The translations under genes were made by a program, and so were the position numbers. Shown here in pieces: positions 26,379 through 34,777 of a stretch of DNA of 64,000 nt (position 1 is its first letter; each line of letters starts with the position of its first letter). Below the pieces are notes generated by a model. The model did not search any database. It was given only the letters and a program-made list of their open reading frames with translations, and was not told the origin of the DNA. This DNA comes from PALSA-1296 sp038210275 (GTDB taxonomy: Bacteria > Bacteroidota > Ignavibacteria > Palsa-1295). Where the stretch lies: assembly GCA_038210275.1 (NCBI GenBank), contig JBBQWV010000008.1:62001-126000 (forward strand), read 5' to 3'.

Positions 26379-27467
26379 ATGCGATATTTCCTCACTATTT
26401 TTCTTCTCATCAGCTTCTCTGACTTGTCCGCGCAGCGAAAATTTGGCAAAGTTCGTTCTGCTGAAGAGATATTCAGACTTTGTGATGATAATATTCGAGA
26501 CAATGTAAAGGATAGCATTTACAATCAATATGTCCGTTTCCTCCCGGAAAGATCGAAGCTATTTATTCGCTTTGATACTACGTATTTTGTTGAAACTCCC
26601 AATGGCAAAAGAGAAGAAAAAAGATCAATAGATATTAGCATCCCTTTTACCGAAGTTACTCGTTACCCAGCCCCATTTTGGGCTTATCTATGGTATGAAG
26701 TGCATTTACCTGAACGACCTGATGCCGTAGCTTATTCATTTGAGCAAATTGAGTTTACCGGGGATACGCTTAGGAATTGGTATCAACATGATGTTAGTGG
26801 TGTCTTGGCAACAATTCCGTATTCCCGTCTTCATGGATCGTTCACCCCATCTCTGAGATATCCTTCTGCGTTGAATGAAGCGTTTGATACAGCAAAGAAT
26901 ATTTTGATAAGAACTTTCGGCAAAGATGTTTATGAGAAGTGTTTTAGCGTTTCAAAAATTAAGAGCCAACCTACTTCACGGCTTCAAAAAGATGGGGCAT
27001 TCTTTATTACCCCTTCGGCAGATACTTTTTGCATTCCATATTCTTACGAATTATATTTCATGGTACATCCGGTTGATCTACCTGATGTAGGAAGAGATTT
27101 TATAGTAGCGCTTGACAATAAAATGAAGGAAAGGGACTCAGCATATTTTCATAAAGAGCTTGCCGATCTTCCTGAATGTATCACCACCGGAAATCCTTCG
27201 AGAGCGATGACGGAAAAAGAAGCCATTACTTGTGCAATTGCTAATGGTGTCCCGCAAGCGAAAGAAAAATATAAGAACATCATATACGTTGCAAGAAAAA
27301 ATATTGAATGGGAGATATTCAGCGTACAACGTTCAACACATCATAGAGATGGAATAGGACATTCCTGTGACATATATTATGGAGTTTATATGCGGCTTGA
27401 TGCGATCACAAAGAAAGTATTATCCGGTCCGACGGATACATCATATCAGGATGGATGCGAACGGTAA
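26379..27467 (+). CDS. Exported hypothetical protein
   Basis: About 362 residues from the ATG at 26379, giving a classic signal peptide (MRYFLTIFLLISFSDLSAQ). An in-frame ATG at 26361 would add six residues. The mature protein has four or more Cys and no family I recognise. It converges with the leftward gene at 27470, leaving only 2 nt between the two stops and no room for a hairpin. Confidence 0.65.
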   Translation: MRYFLTIFLLISFSDLSAQRKFGKVRSAEEIFRLCDDNIRDNVKDSIYNQYVRFLPERSKLFIRFDTTYFVETPNGKREEKRSIDISIPFTEVTRYPAPFWAYLWYEVHLPERPDAVAYSFEQIEFTGDTLRNWYQHDVSGVLATIPYSRLHGSFTPSLRYPSALNEAFDTAKNILIRTFGKDVYEKCFSVSKIKSQPTSRLQKDGAFFITPSADTFCIPYSYELYFMVHPVDLPDVGRDFIVALDNKMKERDSAYFHKELADLPECITTGNPSRAMTEKEAITCAIANGVPQAKEKYKNIIYVARKNIEWEIFSVQRSTHHRDGIGHSCDIYYGVYMRLDAITKKVLSGPTDTSYQDGCER

Positions 27468-27469
27468 CG

Positions 27470-28273
27470 CTATTTCCCGTGATACCCTTGATGTGCAAGT
27501 CTTGCACAATTGGAGATCGTGATATGCTCAAGCTTCTTGTATTCAATGATCTCGGTTAGAAACATTATCAGATTTTGCTGAGCGCCTCTGAGAAGATTTC
27601 TCGCTTCTGAATTTGTTGCGCGCTCGCCATAGTTTGCACTTTCCAGAAGATGATCTATTCTTTTAAAACTTGGTTTTGCCTGAGTCTGATAGACTGAAAG
27701 CAGATACTCTTCGTTCAAGACTCTCTTTTTTGTTATCTCGATAATATCCTTATTCAATGCGCTGACTTGCTTCTGGAGGCATTCGATATTTCCGTTGCAA
27801 GGCTCTGTGCGTTGACGATCAGCGGCTGTTTTATTTACTGCATCAAGATTTTTATCATACAGCGTTACCAATCTTTTAAAGTTTGCGTTGAACTCGATCT
27901 TGACAGCCTGCATATCCTTTAGAGCGGCTTCAAGCGAATCAAGAGTCCGTTTCATAGTTAACTTCTCGCCTTCTTTATCAGACGCTATATTCATCATCGG
28001 CTCGCTGATGCTGTTGATCTGAAATTCATTGACACCTGATGGTTTCGTCACATCCTGCAATTTCTTTTGCAAGGCATTCAGATCTGTATAGTCCTCGAAG
28101 GAATTGGGCTCCGCAGATGAAAGTATCGCATCATCCGGAAAAGCCGGACCGGAAGGGATCTTCTCGAAGTATCCAAAAAGCTCGGTATGCGCCAATTGCT
28201 GTGCGGATAAAGGACTTCCACAAAGAAGGGCAGCAAGGATAACGAGCGGCAAACAACATTTTCTCGTTTTCAT
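27470..28273 (-). CDS. Exported helical hypothetical protein
   Basis: 267 residues with a signal peptide ending PLSAQQ. The mature part is mostly helical, with heptad-like charged stretches (LTMKRTLDSLEAALKDM and similar) and one CNGNIEC pair near residue 160. No domain recognised. A TATATTTG -7 element lies 19 nt before its start. Confidence 0.65.
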   Translation of the reverse strand: MKTRKCCLPLVILAALLCGSPLSAQQLAHTELFGYFEKIPSGPAFPDDAILSSAEPNSFEDYTDLNALQKKLQDVTKPSGVNEFQINSISEPMMNIASDKEGEKLTMKRTLDSLEAALKDMQAVKIEFNANFKRLVTLYDKNLDAVNKTAADRQRTEPCNGNIECLQKQVSALNKDIIEITKKRVLNEEYLLSVYQTQAKPSFKRIDHLLESANYGERATNSEARNLLRGAQQNLIMFLTEIIEYKKLEHITISNCARLAHQGYHGK

Positions 28274-28292
28274 ATATGTATTAACTAATATA

Positions 28293-28300
28293 CAAATATA
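28293..28300 (-). promoter_or_regulatory. -7 element TATATTTG (minus strand)
   Basis: Reverse complement of CAAATATA; 19 nt upstream of the ATG at 28273. Confidence 0.5.
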
Positions 28301-28371
28301 CTACAAAACCGAGAGAATGCAATGAAATTTGGGAATTTGGGGCTGACAAGAGGCTAATCAATTATCTCTAC

Positions 28372-28510
28372 TGTCATTCCGAACGGAGATTTTTTTCGCG
28401 AAGCGAAAAAAACGATGTGAGGAATCCCCTTAATTCTGGTAGAGACCAATGAGGTGCTACAAACTATTAGGGGATTGCCACGTCGGGCTAAAGCCCTCCT
28501 CGCAATGACA
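28372..28510. repeat. Composite palindromic repeat (families A and B joined)
   Basis: It begins TGTCATTCCGAACGGAG, has a strong inner hairpin TTTTTTCGCGAAGCGAAAAAA, then GGAATCCCCT paired imperfectly with AGGGGATTGCC around GGTGCTACAAACTAT. The right third is the family B unit ending GCCCTCCTCGCAATGACA. The ends TGTCATT and AATGACA are inverted. It occupies most of the 303-bp gap between 28274 and 28576, which holds no gene. Confidence 0.65.
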
Positions 28511-28576
28511 CAAATTTTGTAATGCTCAGAATGACAAAAAGAGAACTCTCTTCCCCATTTTCGTTTTTCATGATGT

Positions 28577-29152
28577 ATGCAAACAGAACAAGTAGAATCC
28601 GGAAAGATTTATGAATTCCAGGGCAAGAACCCTGACGTGCATCCATCGTGCTTTCTTGCGGCGGGGTCGCGAGTGATCGGCGATGTGGTGCTCGGTGAAA
28701 ATGTAAGCGTATGGTTCAACGTCGTGATCCGCGGAGATGTGGAGCGCATCCGCATTGGGAAAAATTCGAACATACAGGATAATGTCGTGATCCACGTTAC
28801 GCATTTCAAAAATCCTACTCACATTGGCGAGAACGTTACCATTGGTCACGGAGCGATCTTGCATGGATGTACCGTGCATGATGGTGCACTCATCGGCATG
28901 AACGCCGTTGTGCTCGATAGAGCCGTCATCGGCAAAGGCGCATTAGTTGCTGCCGGAGCAGTTGTTACGCCGCATACGCATATTCCCGACGGGATGCTTG
29001 CCGCAGGAATTCCGGCAAAGATCATCCGCAAGCTCAGCGATGCCGAAAGACAGATGGTTGATGAAGGCGCACCGAATTACATGATGTATGCTCAGCATTA
29101 CCGCAACGAAATTCCACCGAAGAAATGGGATCTAGGGGAGTTTGCAGAGTGA
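28577..29152 (+). CDS. Gamma-class carbonic anhydrase family protein
   Basis: 191 residues of left-handed parallel beta helix built from hexapeptide repeats (VIGDVV, IGKNSN, IGENVT, IGHGAI, IGMNAV, IGKGAL). Three histidines fit the zinc/iron site between subunits: His73 (NVVIHVT), His91 and His96 (GHGAILHGC). It belongs to the YrdA/PaaY-like gamma-CA group, trimeric and cytoplasmic. Many members are active hydratases, others are not, so activity is not assured. ATG start; no partner genes. Confidence 0.88.
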   Translation: MQTEQVESGKIYEFQGKNPDVHPSCFLAAGSRVIGDVVLGENVSVWFNVVIRGDVERIRIGKNSNIQDNVVIHVTHFKNPTHIGENVTIGHGAILHGCTVHDGALIGMNAVVLDRAVIGKGALVAAGAVVTPHTHIPDGMLAAGIPAKIIRKLSDAERQMVDEGAPNYMMYAQHYRNEIPPKKWDLGEFAE

Positions 29153-29156
29153 GAAT

Positions 29157-29250
29157 TCCCTCACCTCTAACCCCTCTTCCAAAGCTTTGGGACAGGGGGA
29201 CATAGAAATTTCTCTCGTTCGATACTTAAGGAGAAGGGTTGGGGGAGGGG
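29157..29250. repeat. CCCTCACC...GGGGGAGGGGG dispersed repeat
   Basis: CCCTCACCTCTAACCCCTCT at the left and GAGAAGGGTTGGGGGAGGGG at the right form a long imperfect inverted repeat around a loop. A shorter relative lies at 9743-9786. It directly precedes the TIR-gene promoter. Confidence 0.6.
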
Positions 29251-29259
29251 GTTCTTACG

Positions 29260-29267
29260 TATCTTTG
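29260..29267 (+). promoter_or_regulatory. -7 element TATCTTTG before TIR copy 1
   Basis: Exact TAnnTTTG match ending 8 nt before the ATG at 29276, so the mRNA leader would be only a few bases. It abuts the repeat at 29157-29250. Confidence 0.6.
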
Positions 29268-29275
29268 TATCATAA

Positions 29276-31012
29276 ATGTCAGACATCTTCATCTCATACT
29301 CATCGAAAGACCGCGAGAAGGCGGAGCAGCTTACCGAGCTGCTCGCTTCGGCGGGGTTATCGGTGTGGATAGATCAATCAGGGTTGGACGTATCGACAAG
29401 TTGGTCTGCGGAAATCGTTGATGCGATAAATAATTGTCATGCATTCATAGTTTTGCTCTCACCGAACTCCATCGAATCACATAATGTAATTAAAGAAGTT
29501 TCTCTTGCCTCTGAGAAGCGCAAAAAAATACTTCCTCTTGATCTTGAGCCGATCACTCTTCCTCGTGAACTTGAATACCAATTAGCAGGTATCCATCGTG
29601 CTCCGATGACGAACATAGATTCTATCATCCGCGCACTCGGCAAGCTTGGCTTGGAGGCAACGCAAGCTCCGACGCTAAAACTTGTGAAAGAGACGGATTC
29701 GCGAAAGAGTTTGATGATACTACCATTCGAAGATCTCTCACCGACAGCAGATAATGAATGGTTTGCTAATGGTATAGTCAGTGAGCTTATTAATGTCTTG
29801 GGAAATGTCAAAGCATTGAAGGTCATGGATGCTGCGACTACCAAAGAATATAAATCATATAAAGGTCATCTAACAAATTATGCCAAAGAAATGGGCATCA
29901 GATATTTTGTTCAAGGTGATGTCCGCAAATTTGGAGATCAAATAAAAATATCAAGTAGATTACTTGATATCGAAACCAGCGATCATCTCTGGCAAGACTC
30001 ACTCAGAGGTACAATGCTGGATATCTTTGATATCCAGGAAATGGTAGCAAAAAATGTTGTCGAAGGGCTAAAGATCATTCTTACTCCAGAAGAAGAACAG
30101 AAGATAGAGGATAAAATAACGGAGAATGCGGAAGCATTCGAATTATTCTTGAAAGCTTCCGAGTATTTCTCCCGTCATACCAAACCAGATTACGAAAGGT
30201 CCCGCTCGCTTCTGGAAGAGGCGGTACTGCTTGATCCAAAATTTGTGAAGGCCTATGCAAATCTTGCTATCGTAGCCAATCAGATTTATGCATTTTATGA
30301 CAGAGATCCTCATGTACTTGACCTTGCATCGAAAGCCCTTGAGGCAGTCAAAAATATCGAAGGAGAAACCTGGAGTTATTATCATGGTCTCAGTAGTATA
30401 GCCTTGCTACGCACGGAGTTTGAAGAAGCAATCCGTTTTGCAAGAAAAGCAATAGAGTTGAATCCGAATGGTAAACTGGCTTACGATGCTCTGGCGAAAG
30501 GACTGAATGAAGTAGGTGAATATGAAGAAGGGACTTGGGCATTTGAACAAGCTGTCAGGTTGAATGATAAAGAATTAACCGCTCACTTTAATCTACTGAC
30601 AAATCTCCAAGAGAAAGCAGATACCCAACGATTAAATTCTGCCGCCGAAAAAGCGATACCCATTTATGAACGACATCTCCGACTGAACCCGGATGATTAT
30701 AATACATATGTACAGTTGGCAACGATCTGGGCAATGATAGGAAGCACACAGCAAGCTCTTATTGCTGCTTCACGAATTCCAAAAATTGAATTACTTGATG
30801 GCCAGACGTTATATAATCTTGCATGCCTTTATATGCTCTGTGATGATCCCCGACAAGCGATGCACTGTCTTCGACAATCATTCGCAAAAGGCTTCAATGC
30901 AATTCATATATTCCGCTCGGACCCTGATCTCGCAACGCTGCGCGGAACACCTGAGTTTGAAGAATTGATGAAAGAGTTAGAAGAGAAAATCGCGGAGGAA
31001 AAGAATGTCTGA
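29276..31012 (+). CDS. TIR-TolB/FlgO-TPR multidomain protein (intact copy 1)
   Basis: 578 residues, cytoplasmic. Residues 1-130 are a bacterial TIR_2-type domain (MSDIFISYSSKDREK, GLSVWID, FIVLLSPNSIES, with Glu74 in SHNVIKE as the candidate catalytic glutamate of NAD-cleaving TIRs). Residues 145-265 match the TolB-N-terminal/FlgO-like domain (SLMILPFEDLSPTADNEWFA, YFVQGDVRKFGDQIKISSRL) that in other bacteria links cyclases, kinases or winged helices to TPRs. Residues 285-575 are TPR-like helical repeats ending DPDLATLRGTPEFEELMKEL. The stop overlaps the ATG of a second, broken copy by 8 bp. Likely a TPR-sensing signalling or defence protein; NADase activity is inference. Confidence 0.85.
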   Translation: MSDIFISYSSKDREKAEQLTELLASAGLSVWIDQSGLDVSTSWSAEIVDAINNCHAFIVLLSPNSIESHNVIKEVSLASEKRKKILPLDLEPITLPRELEYQLAGIHRAPMTNIDSIIRALGKLGLEATQAPTLKLVKETDSRKSLMILPFEDLSPTADNEWFANGIVSELINVLGNVKALKVMDAATTKEYKSYKGHLTNYAKEMGIRYFVQGDVRKFGDQIKISSRLLDIETSDHLWQDSLRGTMLDIFDIQEMVAKNVVEGLKIILTPEEEQKIEDKITENAEAFELFLKASEYFSRHTKPDYERSRSLLEEAVLLDPKFVKAYANLAIVANQIYAFYDRDPHVLDLASKALEAVKNIEGETWSYYHGLSSIALLRTEFEEAIRFARKAIELNPNGKLAYDALAKGLNEVGEYEEGTWAFEQAVRLNDKELTAHFNLLTNLQEKADTQRLNSAAEKAIPIYERHLRLNPDDYNTYVQLATIWAMIGSTQQALIAASRIPKIELLDGQTLYNLACLYMLCDDPRQAMHCLRQSFAKGFNAIHIFRSDPDLATLRGTPEFEELMKELEEKIAEEKNV

Positions 31013-31193
31013 TATCTTCATCTCATACTCATCGAAAGACCGCGAGAAGGCGGAGCAGCTTACGGAGCTGCTTGCTTCGGCGGGACTATCGGTGTGGATC
31101 GATAACCAAGGAATTGTCGGCGCAGAGAAATGGGCAACAGAGATAGTGGAAGGGGTCAAATCATGTTCTACTTTTCTTCTCCTGATCTCTTAG
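31005..31193 (+). pseudogene. 5' end of TIR copy 2 (truncated)
   Basis: 62 codons: the first 33 residues are identical to copy 1, then diverge (VWIDNQGIVGAEKWATEIV) but remain TIR-like up to FLLLIS, where TAG ends the frame at the strand that should lead into the catalytic glutamate. The matching 3' end of such a gene lies at 34778-34984, so this is one gene split by a 3.6-kb replacement rather than a real mini-TIR. Confidence 0.85.
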
Positions 31194-31248
31194 TCGTTGT
31201 TACTATCACGATGCACAGTTGAATAAATAGCCTATAGCCAAAACTGTT

Positions 31249-31701
31249 CTAACGATGGAGAGCAGCATAATTTTCGGGCGCGATGGCTTTTTCACTTTTT
31301 AATTGCTTCGTAGCTTTTTTAATAAAACCTACTTTATCTTTTTTTACCTTCTTCAACATAGCCTTCATGCCATCAGAAAGATTGCTAAAATATTTTTCAG
31401 CCCATAAGTCTATTTCAATCATGATGGGAAGTAGGTCGATTCCTTTGGCTGTTAGCTTATACAACACTTTAGCTTTACTCTCTGGATGGGTGCGTTTTTC
31501 AATTACTTTGTATTCAACCAATTTCTGTAATCGTGAAGCTAATATATTGGTGGCGATCTTTTCGTCCGCATTTAAAAAGTCGCTATAGGTGCATTCTTTC
31601 GCGAACATGAGGTCCCGGATGATCAATAGTGACCACTTATCACCCCATATGTCGAGGGAGCAACTTATAGGACAATTTGACCTTTTTTCTGATTTATTCA
31701 T
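31249..31701 (-). CDS. HxlR-family winged-helix transcriptional regulator
   Basis: About 150 residues. CPISCSLDIWGDKWSLLIIRDLM is the HxlR signature with the N-terminal Cys that senses electrophiles in members such as YodB; FLNADEKIATNILASRLQKL is the recognition helix and VIEKRTHPESKAKVLYKLT the wing. The C-terminal extension (to residue 150) is longer than the usual 110-120. ATG at 31701 is preferred to the TTG at 31728, which lies inside an operator palindrome. Divergent from the DUF1569-ALDH-SDR genes, which it probably controls. Confidence 0.88.
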   Translation of the reverse strand: MNKSEKRSNCPISCSLDIWGDKWSLLIIRDLMFAKECTYSDFLNADEKIATNILASRLQKLVEYKVIEKRTHPESKAKVLYKLTAKGIDLLPIMIEIDLWAEKYFSNLSDGMKAMLKKVKKDKVGFIKKATKQLKSEKAIAPENYAALHR

Positions 31702-31721
31702 AAAGTTTCTTTTAGTGAACA

Positions 31722-31736
31722 CTTGCAAGATGCAAG
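31722..31736. promoter_or_regulatory. HxlR operator candidate 1 (CTTGCA-n3-TGCAAG)
   Basis: Perfect 6-bp arms CTTGCA and TGCAAG around AGA. It lies 20 nt upstream of the HxlR start and one of a pair whose centres are 32 bp apart, about three helical turns. Confidence 0.7.
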
Positions 31737-31753
31737 TTGTTAAATTATTTCAA

Positions 31754-31768
31754 CTTGCAATTTGCAAG
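31754..31768. promoter_or_regulatory. HxlR operator candidate 2 (CTTGCA-n3-TGCAAG)
   Basis: Second copy, arms CTTGCA and TGCAAG around ATT, on the DUF1569-gene side of the divergent promoter region. Two dimers on the same DNA face would fit repression of both directions. Confidence 0.7.
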
Positions 31769-31844
31769 CTAATAACGCGATACGACCGATAAGGGTTTGG
31801 ACAATACTCCTACGAAAACAAACGATACTAATGCAAATATTGAA

Positions 31845-32408
31845 ATGACACAAAAAGTGAAACTCAAAAGAAGCATAATTAATAAGTATTTACTGGGAAG
31901 TATGTTCCCTATCTGCATTGCCATTCTGAAGGAGCCTTTTCTCAAGGGAATAAGAGGTAAAGATTTCTTCTCAGAGAAAACGCTGCAGGCATTAACCAAG
32001 AGAGTAAATAACGTCGCCACACAATCTCAAAGGCAATGGGGTACAATGAGCCCCGATCAAATGGTGCATCACTTGAATTTGGCTACGGGAAGTCCATTGG
32101 GCTATTTTGACCTTCCAGATGAAAGTTATTTGATGTCAAGAACAGTATCGAAATGGTTATTGGTAGACTTACTTTCAGAGCAACCCAAAGGATTGCAAAT
32201 TCCACTAACTTTTAAAATACCGCCAACAGAACATTTTGACCTTGAACATGAGAAAAACTTGCTGCTTGAAATAATAAATAAAGCATGCAACAGTAAAACG
32301 ACTGCTAATTGGGGACAACATCCTTTATTTGGTAGAATGAGTGACAATGAATGGGGACGGTTGTTTACAACGCATATTGATTATCATTTAAAACAATTTG
32401 GCGTATAA
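31845..32408 (+). CDS. DUF1569/DinB-like protein
   Basis: About 187 residues from the ATG at 31845; a TTG at 31797 would add 16 residues. QWGTMSPDQMVHHLNLATG and HPLFGRMSDNEWGRLFTTHI with DYHLKQFGV match the DUF1569/DinB four-helix family, whose His residues form a metal site. DinB-like proteins often act as thiol-dependent transferases or detoxification enzymes, which would suit the HxlR/aldehyde dehydrogenase context. First rightward gene of the cassette. Confidence 0.7.
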   Translation: MTQKVKLKRSIINKYLLGSMFPICIAILKEPFLKGIRGKDFFSEKTLQALTKRVNNVATQSQRQWGTMSPDQMVHHLNLATGSPLGYFDLPDESYLMSRTVSKWLLVDLLSEQPKGLQIPLTFKIPPTEHFDLEHEKNLLLEIINKACNSKTTANWGQHPLFGRMSDNEWGRLFTTHIDYHLKQFGV

Positions 32409-32466
32409 CTGTAGCGAGTGAAATCTTAGCAGCGACATCATCCATCAATTTACTAAGTAAAAAATT

Positions 32467-33885
32467 ATGACAACAAGCACATTAGCACCGCAAGCGGACG
32501 AACTCCAGACTATTCTCGCAAAACAACGGAATGCCTTTTTGAAGGATGGTCCACCTACACTTGAACAGCGAAGGGCTGATTTGAAAAAATTCAAATTAGC
32601 AATGATTGCCAGAAGGCAAGAAATTGAAGAGGCAATAAATACTGATTTTGGTCATCGCTCTCGGCATGAAACAGCCGTAGTAGAAATTTTAGGCGTTATT
32701 GAAGGTATCAAATATCTGAGTAACAATCTTAAAAAATTTATGAGTCCGGGTAAACGAAATGTGGCATTGCACATGAAGTTTGGAAGCGCAAGAGTAGAAT
32801 ACCAACCGCTCGGTGTCGTGGGTGTCATCTCTCCTTGGAATTACCCTATTAATTTATCATTAATGCCGGTTGTCACTGCAATTGCTGCGGGTAATAGGGT
32901 TATGCTTAAGCCATCAAAATTTACACCTGCCACTAATGCAGTGACTGCAGCAATGTTTAGCGATATTTTCCCGGAAGAGCAAGTGACTCTTGTAAATAGC
33001 GATGGTGCAGCATTTTCCAAATTGCATTTCGACCATCTTGTTTTCACTGGTAGCACATTAGTTGGGCGTTCTGTAATGAAAGCAGCAAGCGAAAATCTTG
33101 TGCCTGTTACACTGGAGCTGGGTGGCAAATCTCCAGTCATTATTTCAAAAGGATATTCGTTGGAAAAAGCGGCCTCACGTATTGTTTATGGAAAACTCTT
33201 AAGCGCGGGGCAAACCTGTATTGCACCTGATTATGCGTTAGTGCATGAAAGCGAAGTAGATGATTTTATCAAAGCCTATGAAAACAGTGTAAAGGCTGCT
33301 TATCCTGATGGACCAACCGGAGATGACTATACTTCCATTGTGAACGAACAACAATATGCCATATTAACGGAACTGCTTAATGATGCCCAAAAACATGGAG
33401 CCCAGGTAATAGAAGTGGGTATCCGGCCGAGTGATGCGTCAAAGCGCGTTCATACAATGGCTCCAACTATTGTGTTGGGTGTAACAGATGAAATGCGGAT
33501 TGCAAAAGAAGAGATTTTTGGACCTATATTACCAATAATTGCTTATCAATCTATTGATGATGCTATTAACTATGTAAATGCCCGACCAAGACCGTTAGCG
33601 CTATATTTTTTTACACATGATGATGAAAATAAAACAAAAGTATTGAGCAGAACTACTTCCGGCAATGTGACGATCAATGGAACATTCTCACATATCGCGC
33701 AAGACGACCTCTCTTTTGGTGGCGTAGGAGAAAGCGGTATGGGCGCATATCATGGGATAGAAGGCTTCCGAACTCTAAGTCATGCCAAAGGAATATACGA
33801 ACAAGGAATCTTCAATGCCATGGATTTATTACATGCTCCATTCAATAAAAATACGGATAGACTTATCAATCTCTTTCTTCGCTAA
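32467..33885 (+). CDS. Aldehyde dehydrogenase (coniferyl-aldehyde-dehydrogenase-like)
   Basis: 472 residues of the NAD(P)-dependent ALDH superfamily. ISPWNYPINL and LKPSKFTPAT bind the cofactor, VTLELGGKSPVI has general base Glu217 and SAGQTCIAPDY has nucleophile Cys251; EEIFGPILPI follows. The length and the short C-terminus are closest to class 3/coniferyl aldehyde dehydrogenases, which oxidise aromatic or medium-chain aldehydes to acids. Lies downstream of an HxlR-type promoter region and 48 nt before an SDR gene. Confidence 0.93.
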   Translation: MTTSTLAPQADELQTILAKQRNAFLKDGPPTLEQRRADLKKFKLAMIARRQEIEEAINTDFGHRSRHETAVVEILGVIEGIKYLSNNLKKFMSPGKRNVALHMKFGSARVEYQPLGVVGVISPWNYPINLSLMPVVTAIAAGNRVMLKPSKFTPATNAVTAAMFSDIFPEEQVTLVNSDGAAFSKLHFDHLVFTGSTLVGRSVMKAASENLVPVTLELGGKSPVIISKGYSLEKAASRIVYGKLLSAGQTCIAPDYALVHESEVDDFIKAYENSVKAAYPDGPTGDDYTSIVNEQQYAILTELLNDAQKHGAQVIEVGIRPSDASKRVHTMAPTIVLGVTDEMRIAKEEIFGPILPIIAYQSIDDAINYVNARPRPLALYFFTHDDENKTKVLSRTTSGNVTINGTFSHIAQDDLSFGGVGESGMGAYHGIEGFRTLSHAKGIYEQGIFNAMDLLHAPFNKNTDRLINLFLR

Positions 33886-33933
33886 TCTTATCTACTAACA
33901 AAAATATATTTAAACATAATAAATAATATAATT

Positions 33934-34701
33934 ATGGAATTAAAAGGAAAAACAATATTGATAACTGGCGGAACGGCTGGTATGGGTTTAGAAGCGACAA
34001 AACAATTTATAGAAGCTGGCTGCAAGGTTATTGTAACTGGAAGAAGTCAAGATAAATTAGACGCTGCCAAGAAAAAATATCCATCAATAACTGCAATACA
34101 AAGTGACTCGTCAAAAGCCGAAGATGGAAAATCATTGTTTGCTCAAATTGAAAATTTGGGTGGTATAGACATACTCTATAACAATGCAGGTATTATGAAA
34201 ACTGCAAGTAATTATGGTATTCCCAGTAACAAACATTTCGAAGATGCAGAAGCTGAAATCAACATTAATTATTTAGGGGTTATTAGAACTAATAATCTTT
34301 TTATGGAGATGTTGAAATCAAGAAAAGAAGCCGCAATCATTAATGTATCTTCTTTTCTCAGTTATGTGCCTATCAACAGTTCGCCTACTTATTGTGCATC
34401 AAAAGCGGCTGTGCGTTTTTATACTGTTTCCTTGCGAAATCATTTAGAAATCATCAAAAGCAATGTAAAGGTTTTTGAATTATTGCCACCAGTTGTTGCT
34501 ACCGAAATGACAGAAAGCTTTGAAGGCGTAAGCAAAATGTCTCCGGAAGATTTAGTGAAAGGACTTATTTCCGCTTTGAAAAAAAATAAATACACCATCA
34601 GAATGGGTATTACCAAAATGGTTTATTATCTACACCGTTTATCGCCATCGTTGGCTCACAAGATATTGAACCCAGCAAAAAGTGATGCAGCATTAACATA
34701 A
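33934..34701 (+). CDS. Short-chain dehydrogenase (DltE-like SDR)
   Basis: 255 residues. TGGTAGMGLE is the NAD(P)-binding glycine motif, NNAG the stabilising motif, and the catalytic set is Ser140, Tyr153 and Lys157 (YCASK). The C-terminal part (FELLPPVVATEM and a basic tail) resembles the DltE/uncharacterised oxidoreductase group. Probably reduces a carbonyl compound with NADPH. It completes the HxlR cassette and ends just before the TIR copy 2 remnant. Confidence 0.9.
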   Translation: MELKGKTILITGGTAGMGLEATKQFIEAGCKVIVTGRSQDKLDAAKKKYPSITAIQSDSSKAEDGKSLFAQIENLGGIDILYNNAGIMKTASNYGIPSNKHFEDAEAEININYLGVIRTNNLFMEMLKSRKEAAIINVSSFLSYVPINSSPTYCASKAAVRFYTVSLRNHLEIIKSNVKVFELLPPVVATEMTESFEGVSKMSPEDLVKGLISALKKNKYTIRMGITKMVYYLHRLSPSLAHKILNPAKSDAALT

Positions 34702-34777
34702 GGTGAAGTTGTTGTCAAGGTGCGTTCACAACTTTATAAGATGATTCCTTTTCCAAAGACGAGAGAAGGAAGAGAGA

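Larger units (their letters stand above)
31194..34777. other. 3.6-kb cassette replacing the middle of TIR copy 2
   Basis: The segment lies between the 5' and 3' remnants of TIR copy 2 and holds four genes: HxlR-like regulator (leftward), DUF1569-like, aldehyde dehydrogenase and SDR (rightward). Base use looks more A/T-rich than in the TIR remnants, whose 3' piece is GC-rich. No transposase, integrase, terminal inverted repeat or target duplication is visible, so homologous or illegitimate recombination is more likely than transposition. Confidence 0.65.

Noticed and set aside
34702..34776. Small gene or RNA between the SDR and the TPR remnant
   Set aside because: Too short, no start plus conserved frame and no stable hairpin; treated as joint sequence.
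31194..34777. Cassette as a transposon
   Set aside because: No transposase, terminal inverted repeats or target-site duplication could be found at either border.
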